The notes beneath the pieces were generated by a model. It was given only the letters and a program-made list of their open reading frames with translations. It was not told the DNA's origin and did not search any database. A program made the translations under genes and the position numbers. DNA of 58,665 nt from assembly GCA_019118705.1 (NCBI GenBank), contig DWYK01000183.1, forward strand, positions 1 to 58,665, written 5' to 3'. This DNA is from Candidatus Merdibacter merdigallinarum. GTDB lineage: Bacteria > Bacillota_I > Bacilli_A > Erysipelotrichales > Erysipelotrichaceae. This document shows positions 51,847 through 58,665 of the stretch, piece after piece (the stretch's first letter is position 1; each line of letters starts with the position of its first letter).

Positions 51847-52290
51847 TCATTCTTCTTCGATCGCCATGACCTTTCGGATGCGCTGAATGTGACGCTCGCC
51901 ATTGCTGAATGGCGTGCCCAACCACACATTGACGATCTCCTTCGCCATCTCACTGCCGATGATGCGCTGACCAAACGCCAGCATATTGGAATCATTGTGC
52001 TCTCTAGTGAGCCTTGCGCTCAGCGGATCACTGCACAGGGCACAGCGGATGCCTTTGACCTTGTTGGCCGTAATGGAAACACCGATACCGGTGCCGCACA
52101 TGACGATGCCGCGCTCACATTCGCCGCTCGCCACTGCCTTTGCGCATGGCAATGCCGTATCCGGATAATCCATGGATGCGGTCGAATCCGTACCAAAATC
52201 GACCACCTCATGCCCCTGCGACAACAACATCTCCTTGATCATTTCTTTGTACTCATACGCACCATGATCACAAGCAACTGCAATTTTCAT
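51847..52290 (-). CDS. rpiB: ribose-5-phosphate isomerase B
   Basis: A 147-residue RpiB/LacAB family isomerase: IAVACDHGAYEYKE at the N-terminus, DYPDTALPCAKAV, catalytic Cys in IVMCGTGIGVSITANK, and SDPLSARLTREHNDSNMLAFGQR. It interconverts ribose-5-phosphate and ribulose-5-phosphate. A LacAB-like role in galactose-6-phosphate use is less likely, because it is single. Confidence 0.93.
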   Translation of the reverse strand: MKIAVACDHGAYEYKEMIKEMLLSQGHEVVDFGTDSTASMDYPDTALPCAKAVASGECERGIVMCGTGIGVSITANKVKGIRCALCSDPLSARLTREHNDSNMLAFGQRIIGSEMAKEIVNVWLGTPFSNGERHIQRIRKVMAIEEE

Positions 52291-52347
52291 AGCTGACCTC
52301 CACTTTCTATCTTTCTGTATCTACACTAACGGATTCCCGCACGCTTG

Positions 52348-53244
52348 TCAATGACGCCGTTCATTCAGCAAAGGCCGTCCCTCATGATAACGGCGCAGAT
52401 TCTCGATGACAAGCTCTTCAAACTGAGAGAAGCTGGCTGCGTTTGCAAATGTGCCGGCCACATGCGGAGTGATCAGCACATTCTCATGATCCCAGAGCGG
52501 ATGATCGCTTGGCAACGGTTCTTCCTCCATGACATCCAACACGGCGCCGCCGATGCTCTTTTCATCCAGCGCCCGGCAGACATCCGCCAGAGAGACCAGC
52601 GATCCTCTGCCCACATTGACAAAGATCGCATCCGCTTTCATCAGCGTAAACAGCCGATGGGTAAAAAAACCTCGGGTCGCCGCATTGGCAGGGACACACA
52701 GGACGACCGCATCCGCGATGGGAAGCACTTCGTCCAGCTGCGCCAACGCGATCATGCGCTCCACGCCCGGCACTTTCTGATCCGGATGTGCCCGCACACC
52801 GATCACATTGGCTCCCAGATGATGGAGACGATGCGCCAGCGTCGCACCGATGTTGCCCATACCGACGACCACGATCGTCGATCCGCTGATCATCCGCACC
52901 CGCTCCTCTTTTTTCCAGCAGTGCTCCTGCTGCCGACGCACGTAACGATCCAGCCGCTGAAACATCAGGATCAGCGCACCGATCACATATTCACTGATGA
53001 CATCTCCAAAACAGCCGGAAGCGTTGCACAGCCGGATCTTATGTTCATTCAGGGCCTCCACATCGTATTGATCATAGCCGGCACTTTCCAGTTGGATCAA
53101 AGACAGATGTGCATAGTCCGGGATGCTTTCTGGATCCGGATTCCCGACGAGGATCTGCGCACTGTAATCTTCACAGAATTCATACCACTGGCTCAGTTCT
53201 TCCATCGCCTGTGAACTGAGCGTTCGTAAACATCGTACTTTCAT
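52348..53244 (-). CDS. D-isomer-specific 2-hydroxyacid dehydrogenase family protein
   Basis: A 298-residue NAD(P)-dependent oxidoreductase. The Rossmann motif is VVVGMGNIGATLAHRL, the catalytic Arg is in VNVGRGSLV, Glu in MEEEPLP and His in LITPHVAGTF. It should reduce a 2-oxo acid or oxidise a D-2-hydroxy acid; the exact substrate is unknown. ATG 53244 lies one base after the glpK stop without an obvious ribosome binding site, suggesting reinitiation. A slightly longer start at 53259 inside glpK is possible. Confidence 0.85.
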   Translation of the reverse strand: MKVRCLRTLSSQAMEELSQWYEFCEDYSAQILVGNPDPESIPDYAHLSLIQLESAGYDQYDVEALNEHKIRLCNASGCFGDVISEYVIGALILMFQRLDRYVRRQQEHCWKKEERVRMISGSTIVVVGMGNIGATLAHRLHHLGANVIGVRAHPDQKVPGVERMIALAQLDEVLPIADAVVLCVPANAATRGFFTHRLFTLMKADAIFVNVGRGSLVSLADVCRALDEKSIGGAVLDVMEEEPLPSDHPLWDHENVLITPHVAGTFANAASFSQFEELVIENLRRYHEGRPLLNERRH

Positions 53245-53245
53245 A

Positions 53246-54727
53246 TCATGCGAAGGCAATGGCCGCCTGCACTGCCTTCTTCCATCCTTTCAATAATCGT
53301 TCTCGCGTCTGCGGATCGATCGTCGGCACATAACGCCGCGCGATCTGAAACTGTTCCTTTATCGCCGCCTGATCCTTCCAATATCCGATGGCCAGTCCTG
53401 CCAGATAGGCAGCCCCCAACGCGGTCGTCTCGGATATCGTGGAACGGATGACCGTCGCATTGAGCAGATCGCTTTGAAACTGCATCAGGAAGCTGTTGCG
53501 ACTGGCATCACCATCCACCTGCAGATGATGGATCTTCATGCCGGCATCCTCTTCCATCGCTGTGATGACATCACAGCTCTGATAAGCCAGCGATTCCAGG
53601 GTCGCCCGAATGATGTGTTCCTGTCGGGTCCCGCGAGTCAGCCCGAACATTGCGCCTTTGACCTGTGGCTTCCAATAAGGGGCTCCCAGACCGGTAAAGG
53701 CCGGAACAACGATCACGCCGTCGCTGCTTTCCACTAAACGGGCCCGCTCCTCGCTCTCTGCACTTGTTGTGATCAGATGCAGGCCATCCCGCAGCCACTG
53801 TACTGCCGCACCGGCGACGAATACACTGCCCTCCAGCACATAGTCACAGACTCCCTGGATGCGCCAGCCGACACAGGTGACCAGGCCATGCTTCGAGCGA
53901 ATGATGCGATCCTTCGTATTCATCAGCAGAAAGCAGCCGGTTCCATAGGTGTTCTTAACGTCTCCGCCATCAAAACATGTCTGTCCAAACAACGCCGCCT
54001 GCTGATCACCGACGATGGCCGTGATCGGAATAGCAGATGCGAACACCGTTTCACAGACAGCCAGCATCCCGCTGGTGTCGACGATCTTTGGCAGCAGACA
54101 GCGCGGAATGTTCCACAGCGCCAGCAGCTCCTCATCATAATCCAGCGTTTCCAGATTCATGAGCATCGTCCGGGAAGCGTTGGAGACATCCGTGATATGC
54201 TTCCTGCCGTTGCTCATCTTCCATACCAGCCAGCTGTCGATCGTGCCAAAGCACAGCTCTCCCCTCTCTGCACGTTCTTGCAGTCCGTGTCTGTCCAGAA
54301 GGAAACGGATCTTACTGGCGGAAAAATACGGATCGAGCTGCAAACCGGTCTTTTCCCGGATCCACGCTTCCCTTCCTTCCTCCTTCAGCTGCTGACAATA
54401 CGAATCGCTCTGGCGGGACTGCCATACGATCGCAAAACCGATCGGCTGGCCGCTTTCCTTTTCCCAGATGACGCTGGTCTCCCGCTGATTGGTAATGCCG
54501 ATCGCCGCGATCTGCTCGCTACGGATACCGGAACGGGCAGCCACTTCGTTCATCACACCGACCACGCTGGCCCATATGTCATTGGCGTTCTGTTCCACCC
54601 ATCCCGGATGCGGATAATACGTATCCACTTCCTTCTGAGCAACCGCCAGGATATTGCTCATCTCATCAAAGAGGATCGCCCGGGAGCTCGTCGTTCCCTG
54701 ATCGATCGCTAAGATATATCGCTTCAT
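53246..54727 (-). CDS. glpK: glycerol kinase
   Basis: A 493-residue FGGY-family kinase. AIDQGTTSSRAILFD is the N-terminal phosphate loop; GWVEQNANDIW, ITNQRETSVIWEKESGQP, the second-domain YVLEGSVFVAGAAVQWLRDGL and VDGDASRNSFLMQFQSDLL are GlpK signatures. It phosphorylates glycerol to glycerol-3-phosphate. The regulatory His of PTS-controlled Gram-positive GlpK sits in a loop near 230; here that loop shows QTCFDGGDVKNTYGTG without an obvious HxxF. ATG 54727 follows AGGTG. No glycerol facilitator or glycerol-phosphate oxidase is adjacent. Confidence 0.95.
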   Translation of the reverse strand: MKRYILAIDQGTTSSRAILFDEMSNILAVAQKEVDTYYPHPGWVEQNANDIWASVVGVMNEVAARSGIRSEQIAAIGITNQRETSVIWEKESGQPIGFAIVWQSRQSDSYCQQLKEEGREAWIREKTGLQLDPYFSASKIRFLLDRHGLQERAERGELCFGTIDSWLVWKMSNGRKHITDVSNASRTMLMNLETLDYDEELLALWNIPRCLLPKIVDTSGMLAVCETVFASAIPITAIVGDQQAALFGQTCFDGGDVKNTYGTGCFLLMNTKDRIIRSKHGLVTCVGWRIQGVCDYVLEGSVFVAGAAVQWLRDGLHLITTSAESEERARLVESSDGVIVVPAFTGLGAPYWKPQVKGAMFGLTRGTRQEHIIRATLESLAYQSCDVITAMEEDAGMKIHHLQVDGDASRNSFLMQFQSDLLNATVIRSTISETTALGAAYLAGLAIGYWKDQAAIKEQFQIARRYVPTIDPQTRERLLKGWKKAVQAAIAFA

Positions 54728-54760
54728 ATACACACCTGCCCTTCCAATTTATATACCCTC

Positions 54761-54769
54761 ATTTTAGCA
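54761..54769 (-). promoter_or_regulatory. extended -10 promoter of glpK
   Basis: On the minus strand TGC-TAAAAT, about 35 bases before ATG 54727. The remainder of 54770-54990 holds no gene. Confidence 0.45.
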
Positions 54770-54990
54770 CTTTTCACTTTTGGTGGAAACAGACTTTCTC
54801 TGTGAACGTGCACACGACGGTCATGACATCATTGACGATGTTCATCGTCTTCCTGCAATGATCCCGCCTGGAATGACGCTATTCTTTTCCGGAGAACCCA
54901 GACAATTTTGTCACTTTTGTTTACGGTCACTTTTCTTTTTCCATGTTCATTGTTAAAATAAGACAAGTACCTGAAAGGACGATGGTAATT

Positions 54991-55653
54991 ATGAAACAGC
55001 TGTTCTCATGGATCAAAGAACACCCATACAGCCTCTGGCTGCTTTATTATATTCCCTATCTGATCTGCTTCGTTTTGCTGGAATACTTCGCTGTTCCTGT
55101 TTTCATCATCCACACACCGATCGATGATCAGATCCCGTTCAACGAATATTTCATCCTTCCGTATCTGCTGTGGTTCCCGTTCATGTTCGGTTCCCTGCTG
55201 TACTTTCTCATCAAGGACAAGCGATCCTTTCAGGATCTCTGTTTCTTCATGTTCTCCGGTATGTCCGTCTCTCTGCTCACTTATCTCGTCTTGCCCAACG
55301 GACTGGACCTGCGCGTGGACTTTTCGGTCAACAACATCTTCGCGTGGATGGTCTCCCTCATTCAAAATGTCGATGATTCTGCCAATGTATGTCCGTCGAT
55401 CCATGTGGCCAGCACGTTTTCGATCATGCTCGTCATCCTGCGTTATTCCAAATTCCGACATCCGTCCTGGACCAAGCTGGGCACCTCGCTGATCGCAATC
55501 TCCATCATTCTCTCAACGATGTTCCTCAAGCAGCACTCCATCATCGATGTGATCGCCGGGCTGGCACTGAGCGGGATCCTCTATTTTGTCACGTACCGCT
55601 TAAACTGGCGGCGCCTGTTTTACTCGACAAAGCTGCATTTCCTCGCAGACTGA
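54991..55653 (+). CDS. PAP2-superfamily membrane phosphatase
   Basis: A 220-residue membrane protein with about six hydrophobic segments. The PAP2 motifs C2 and C3 are visible as CPSIHVAST (PSxH) and LKQHSIIDVIAG (His/Asp nucleophile pair). C1 (KxxxxxxRP) is not clear, as in inositol phosphorylceramide synthase-like members. It likely hydrolyses or transfers a lipid phosphate at the membrane. ATG 54991 is preferred with AAAGGACG 11 bases upstream; ATG 54982 is an alternative. Confidence 0.82.
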   Translation: MKQLFSWIKEHPYSLWLLYYIPYLICFVLLEYFAVPVFIIHTPIDDQIPFNEYFILPYLLWFPFMFGSLLYFLIKDKRSFQDLCFFMFSGMSVSLLTYLVLPNGLDLRVDFSVNNIFAWMVSLIQNVDDSANVCPSIHVASTFSIMLVILRYSKFRHPSWTKLGTSLIAISIILSTMFLKQHSIIDVIAGLALSGILYFVTYRLNWRRLFYSTKLHFLAD

Positions 55654-55685
55654 TCCCGAGCGTTTTTCCCAGACATGACTCCATG

Positions 55686-55718
55686 ACAGGGCATCTCTGA
55701 CAAATGCTCTGTTTTTTT
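55686..55718 (+). terminator. terminator of the PAP2 gene
   Basis: ACAGGGCAT/ATGCTCTGT hairpin with a nine-base loop followed by seven T. Confidence 0.75.
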
Positions 55719-55787
55719 CATCTGCTGCCTGGACGGATCGCTGCCACACAAAAGCGATCGATCCCCGATGGGATGCATCCGTTCCTT

Positions 55788-55816
55788 TTGTACTTTCGTC
55801 CGCTTTGGTGTATCAT
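55788..55816 (+). promoter_or_regulatory. sigma-A promoter of the YggS-like gene
   Basis: TTGTAC, 17 bases, TATCAT, ending about 20 bases before the start codon. Confidence 0.65.
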
Positions 55817-55837
55817 AGATGCAGAAAGGGTGATCGT

Positions 55838-56491
55838 ATGAATCATGAGAAGCTGAAAGAGATACAGGAGGCACTGCCGGCCCATGTCACGCTGGTCGCC
55901 GTCAGCAAAACACGCACCAAGGAAGAGATCGATGAAGCCTATGCGGCCGGATGCACGGTGTTTGGTGAAAACAAGGTGCAGGAGATCGTCCGCAAACACG
56001 ATCCTCGCTATCACTGGCACATGATCGGTCATCTGCAGCGCAACAAGGTTCGACAGGTATTGCCGCTGGTCGATATGATCCAGAGCCTGGACTCTCTTTC
56101 ACTGGCGAAGGAGATCGAGAAGCAGGCCGCAAAGATCGACAAGAAGGTGGCGGTCCTGGTCGAGGTCAACATTTCCCAGGAAACGAACAAGAGCGGCATC
56201 ACGGCAGAGGAAACGATGGATTTCATCGATATTTGCCGCCGGGAATTTCCGCATATCGAAGTACAGGGACTGATGTGCGTAGGACCAAACACCGACGATA
56301 CGAAACGGATCGAAGCGTGTTTTGAACAGATGCATCAGCTTTACATGCAGGCACAGGAGCGCTTTGGCGATTCCATCCGCTGGCTGTCCATGGGCATGAG
56401 TGCGGACTGGAAGCTGGCCGTTCAGCACGGATCCAACATGGTACGGATCGGTTCTGACATCTTTGGGCCGCGGCAGTACGACACACAGTAA
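55838..56491 (+). CDS. YggS/PLPBP family pyridoxal phosphate homeostasis protein
   Basis: A 217-residue single-barrel PLP-binding protein. The PLP lysine is in LVAVSKTRTKEEI. FGENKVQEIVRK, WHMIGHLQRNKVR, VEVNISQETNKSGI, LMCVGP and SMGMSADWKLAVQHGSNMVRIGSDIFG are family signatures. It handles free PLP and affects amino acid balance; no enzymatic reaction is established. In many Bacillota it lies near sepF and division genes, but not here. GAAAGGGTG precedes ATG 55838. Confidence 0.93.
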   Translation: MNHEKLKEIQEALPAHVTLVAVSKTRTKEEIDEAYAAGCTVFGENKVQEIVRKHDPRYHWHMIGHLQRNKVRQVLPLVDMIQSLDSLSLAKEIEKQAAKIDKKVAVLVEVNISQETNKSGITAEETMDFIDICRREFPHIEVQGLMCVGPNTDDTKRIEACFEQMHQLYMQAQERFGDSIRWLSMGMSADWKLAVQHGSNMVRIGSDIFGPRQYDTQ

Positions 56492-56558
56492 ACTTGCATC
56501 TTCGGACACGTGGCCGCAGACGACTCGCTCTGTCCGATCAAAAATCTCTGAAAGCACC

Positions 56559-56612
56559 AAACAGGCGGCGCAAGATCCATGGACCATCATCCGGATCGCA
56601 CCGCCTGTTTTT
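56559..56612 (+). terminator. terminator of the YggS-like gene
   Basis: AAACAGGCGG/CCGCCTGTTT outer stem with an inner GATCC/GGATC stem, followed by TTTTT. Confidence 0.75.
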
Positions 56613-56660
56613 CTGCAACCTGCACTGCCGCAAAGCAGACGCAGGCACTCTCATATCCGA

Positions 56661-56691
56661 CCCCCCCCCCGGCGACCTCTGCCGGGTTTTT
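56661..56691 (+). other. C10 tract and second terminator-like hairpin
   Basis: Ten consecutive C (56661-56670) run into CCCGGC/GCCGGG with a seven-base loop and TTTTT. It lies in the convergent gap between the YggS-like gene and the glycosyltransferase gene, which has no other features in 56613-56760. Confidence 0.5.
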
Positions 56692-56760
56692 GTCAAACAT
56701 GCTTTTTCTTCCCTTCCGCTATCACGCTGGAATACCGTTACGCATGCCCGCACAGGCATC

Positions 56761-57819
56761 TCATCCCTGTTCTCGTTTAAAGTACGGTTCGTTTTTTATG
56801 ATGAGGGAATGGGAGGGATGCTGTGCCTTCGCCGCTTCAAACCATGCCCGGGCAAGCTCGTTTTCCTTTAGATAGTAATAACAGATCGCCAGCTCCAGCA
56901 TCGGCAGAAACAAGTGCTCATCCTCATTTTCAAAGCCGCCGCGGTGAGTCGAACGCAGCGCCTGATCGAACCAGTAAGCGGCCTGTGCATAGCGCTGCAC
57001 ATCTAAAAACCAGAAGCCGATGGCGTTGCAGATGCGGCTGGTGGGCACTTCATAGGAGAAGCTGCGCAGATATGCCTGCAATGCCTGTTCTCGATCGTTG
57101 TTTCGCAGATGACAAACACCCAGATCATAACAGGCCTGCAGCTGATCTTCCACCCAGCCTTCCTGTGACAAGAATGTTTCATACGCCTGAATTGCCGCAT
57201 CCCGCTGGCCATGGTCGTTCAGCTCCCGTGCATAATAAAACCAGTCACGGGGCGAAAACGGCTCATCGTTCTGACGCATGATCTGAAAGATGCGAAGATT
57301 ACGGTCCGGATCGTTGACGACTTCTTTCTGATGACAGATCGTGATGTCGCTGTGCAGGATCGTTCCCTTCGTTGCGATGGTTTCATGGATGCGCCCCTGC
57401 CAGTGAAAACCGCAGCTTCGCTTTAAAAGCCGTTCCCGCTCAAAAACGATCGGTGTCGCTCCTTTCGCATGTGCCATCGCATAGCGCATCATCACTACAT
57501 CGACGGAGGGATCCAGATGCTGTTTCAGCTCACACAGCTTCCTCTGATTTACCTCATCGATCACATCATCGGCATCCAGCCAGAAGATGTAGTCTTTTGT
57601 CGCCCTGGAAAACGAGGAATTGCGTGCCGCCGCAAAGTCATCGTTCCACGCAAAGGTGTCGACCAGAGCTCCCATTTCCCGGGAAATTGCTGCGGTCTGA
57701 TCCTGTGATCCGGTATCGATGACGATGATCTCGTCCGCAAAACACTTCACACAGGACAGACAGCGGCGGATCACCGGCTCCTCATCTTTTACGATCATGC
57801 AGACGCTGATGGTTATCAC
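56761..57819 (-). CDS. GT2 glycosyltransferase with TPR region
   Basis: A 352-residue cytoplasmic protein. The GT-A family 2 domain (about 1-225) begins ISVCMIVKDEEPVIRRCL and has DEIIVIDTGSQDQTAAI and the metal-binding FWLDADDVID. A helical repeat region (about 225-340) resembles TPR units (QAYETFLSQEG, ACYDLGVCHLRNNDREQALQAYL). Enzymes of this build glycosylate proteins or glycopeptides in Bacillota. The start is GTG 57819 behind GGGGGG. It follows the collagen-like gene after 41 bases, so that protein is its probable acceptor. Confidence 0.85.
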   Translation of the reverse strand: MITISVCMIVKDEEPVIRRCLSCVKCFADEIIVIDTGSQDQTAAISREMGALVDTFAWNDDFAAARNSSFSRATKDYIFWLDADDVIDEVNQRKLCELKQHLDPSVDVVMMRYAMAHAKGATPIVFERERLLKRSCGFHWQGRIHETIATKGTILHSDITICHQKEVVNDPDRNLRIFQIMRQNDEPFSPRDWFYYARELNDHGQRDAAIQAYETFLSQEGWVEDQLQACYDLGVCHLRNNDREQALQAYLRSFSYEVPTSRICNAIGFWFLDVQRYAQAAYWFDQALRSTHRGGFENEDEHLFLPMLELAICYYYLKENELARAWFEAAKAQHPSHSLIIKNEPYFKREQG

Positions 57820-57860
57820 TGTTTTCCCCCCTTATGTACAGCCGCCCACAGGCGGCCTAT

Positions 57861-58665
57861 TTATGAGATTTTTTTCACCATGAGGATACTGTTGTTAAAA
57901 TGTGTGTTAGCTAAGGTATTTCGTAAGAACAGCGTTGATGAGCTGCTGGCATAGAAAACAGCATAGCCGCTGAGAGGTTCACTGTCACTGCTGGAAGATA
58001 TGGCCACGCTGTCTTGTGTATGCGGAACTGTATCACCATCAAAAACAATGACCGTTTCTGCCGTTACCGGATAAGAACTGGCAGTTACTCCCACTGTGGT
58101 CTGATAATAAACTTCATACAATCCAGGTTCCGTAATCTCAAAAAACGGAGAACCAGACGTATGTGTAATTGCTGTTCCATTGGTCGCCAGGTTCTGATAG
58201 AAGCTCAGTAACCCATTTCCGGATACAGTAGTGTCGTTGTTATTGGCAGATGCCAGAGACTGTGCCGTATCGCCGGAAGGTCCCGTCGGACCGGTCGGAC
58301 CTGTAGGGCCGGTAGCCCCAGTTGGACCCATTGGTCCGGTCGGTCCCGTTGGACCGGTCGATCCATTCATGCCCATCGGGCCCTGTGGACCAGTTGAACC
58401 AGTCGGGCCGGTTGCACCGGTTACACCAGCAAGCCCCTGTACGCCCTGCAACCCTTGAATGCCTTGTTCGCCACGCGGGCCAGTCGGACCGGTCGGACCT
58501 GTAGGGCCGGTAGCCCCAGTTGGACCCATTGGTCCAGTCGGTCCCGTTGGACCGGTCGATCCATTCATGCCCATCGGACCCGGTAGACCAGTTGGACCAG
58601 TCGGGCCGGTTGCACCGGTTACACCAGCAAGCCCCTGTACGCCCTGCAACCCTTGAATGCCCGGT
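57861..58665 (-). CDS. collagen-like repeat surface protein (5' end outside window)
   Basis: The open frame enters from the window edge, so the N-terminus is missing. At least 130 residues of Gly-X-Y repeats ([14 protein letters not shown] type, with [13 protein letters not shown] and [11 protein letters not shown] interruptions) are followed by a globular C-terminal domain of about 130 residues. That domain resembles the BclA/TNF-like trimerising heads ([35 protein letters not shown]). Bacterial collagen-like proteins form trimeric filaments on the cell or spore surface, often heavily glycosylated on Thr. The Met codons inside are not convincing starts, because the repeat continues to the edge. 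Confidence 0.88.
   Translation of the reverse strand, partial: PGIQGLQGVQGLAGVTGATGPTGPTGLPGPMGMNGSTGPTGPTGPMGPTGATGPTGPTGPTGPRGEQGIQGLQGVQGLAGVTGATGPTGSTGPQGPMGMNGSTGPTGPTGPMGPTGATGPTGPTGPTGPSGDTAQSLASANNNDTTVSGNGLLSFYQNLATNGTAITHTSGSPFFEITEPGLYEVYYQTTVGVTASSYPVTAETVIVFDGDTVPHTQDSVAISSSSDSEPLSGYAVFYASSSSTLFLRNTLANTHFNNSILMVKKIS
58269..58665 (-). repeat. 198-bp near-identical repeats in the collagen-like gene
   Basis: The same DNA recurs with a period of exactly 198 bp (for example GTAGGGCCGG at 58303 and 58501), equal to 66 residues or 22 Gly-X-Y triplets. The second copy continues to the window edge. Few substitutions separate the copies. Confidence 0.85.

Noticed and set aside
58269-58665. 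CRISPR or satellite repeat
   Set aside because: The periodicity is explained by in-frame Gly-X-Y collagen coding with a 198-bp unit.

Overview
The window looks like a chromosomal segment of a Bacillota (Firmicutes) gut-type anaerobe, with a GC content visibly above 50 %. The evidence is a glmS ribozyme upstream of glmS, a GlcT-type antiterminator with its RNA target, a LevR/sigma-54 mannose-family PTS, a SigI/RsgI pair, and AGGAGG-type ribosome binding sites on most genes. I favour an Erysipelotrichia-like organism, but this is inference from gene style, not from a marker gene. No rRNA, tRNA, CRISPR array or intact insertion sequence was found.

Layout. 1-16 kb, mostly minus strand: a broken TVP38-like membrane protein gene, then an aminotransferase, EamA transporter and guanylate kinase-like chain, an M24 peptidase, an oligopeptide ABC transporter (oppBCDF plus lipoprotein), and a branched-chain amino acid ABC transporter (livJHMGF) that ends in a CBS-ACT sensor gene. 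16-22 kb: glmS under its ribozyme, an M50 protease, and an overlapping operon of response regulator, histidine kinase and PepSY lipoprotein. 22-28 kb, minus strand: the most interesting locus. SigI sigma factor and RsgI anti-sigma factor are followed by an RsgI-like/PepSY lipoprotein with an acidic Tyr/Asp tandem-repeat tail, then a VTC polyphosphate-polymerase-like protein, a DUF4956 membrane protein and a CotH kinase. Identical bipartite promoter motifs precede sigI and the lipoprotein gene, which suggests one SigI regulon.

28-38 kb: a frameshifted UvrA paralogue diverges from rpoN (sigma-54). rpoN is followed by a mannose-family EIIB, a LevR-type sigma-54 activator, a canonical -24/-12 promoter and EIIB-EIIC-EIID genes with no EIIA, then a Cof-type phosphatase. 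38-43 kb: tpiA and pgk, rlmH and glyA. 43-47.8 kb: a probable acquired cassette, comprising an ABC ATPase remnant, a heterodimeric ABC exporter and a TetR regulator. 47.8-52.3 kb: glcT and ptsG with an RNA antiterminator/terminator switch, a small zinc-ribbon membrane protein and rpiB. 52.3-58.7 kb: a 2-hydroxyacid dehydrogenase and glpK, a PAP2 phosphatase, a YggS/PLPBP protein, and a TPR glycosyltransferase just downstream of a collagen-like surface protein that runs off the window.

Together the segment covers peptide, amino acid and sugar import, lower glycolysis, one-carbon metabolism and amino-sugar synthesis. It also holds several envelope systems. The SigI-linked CotH/DUF4956/VTC locus is the best candidate for an uncharacterised surface-modification system.
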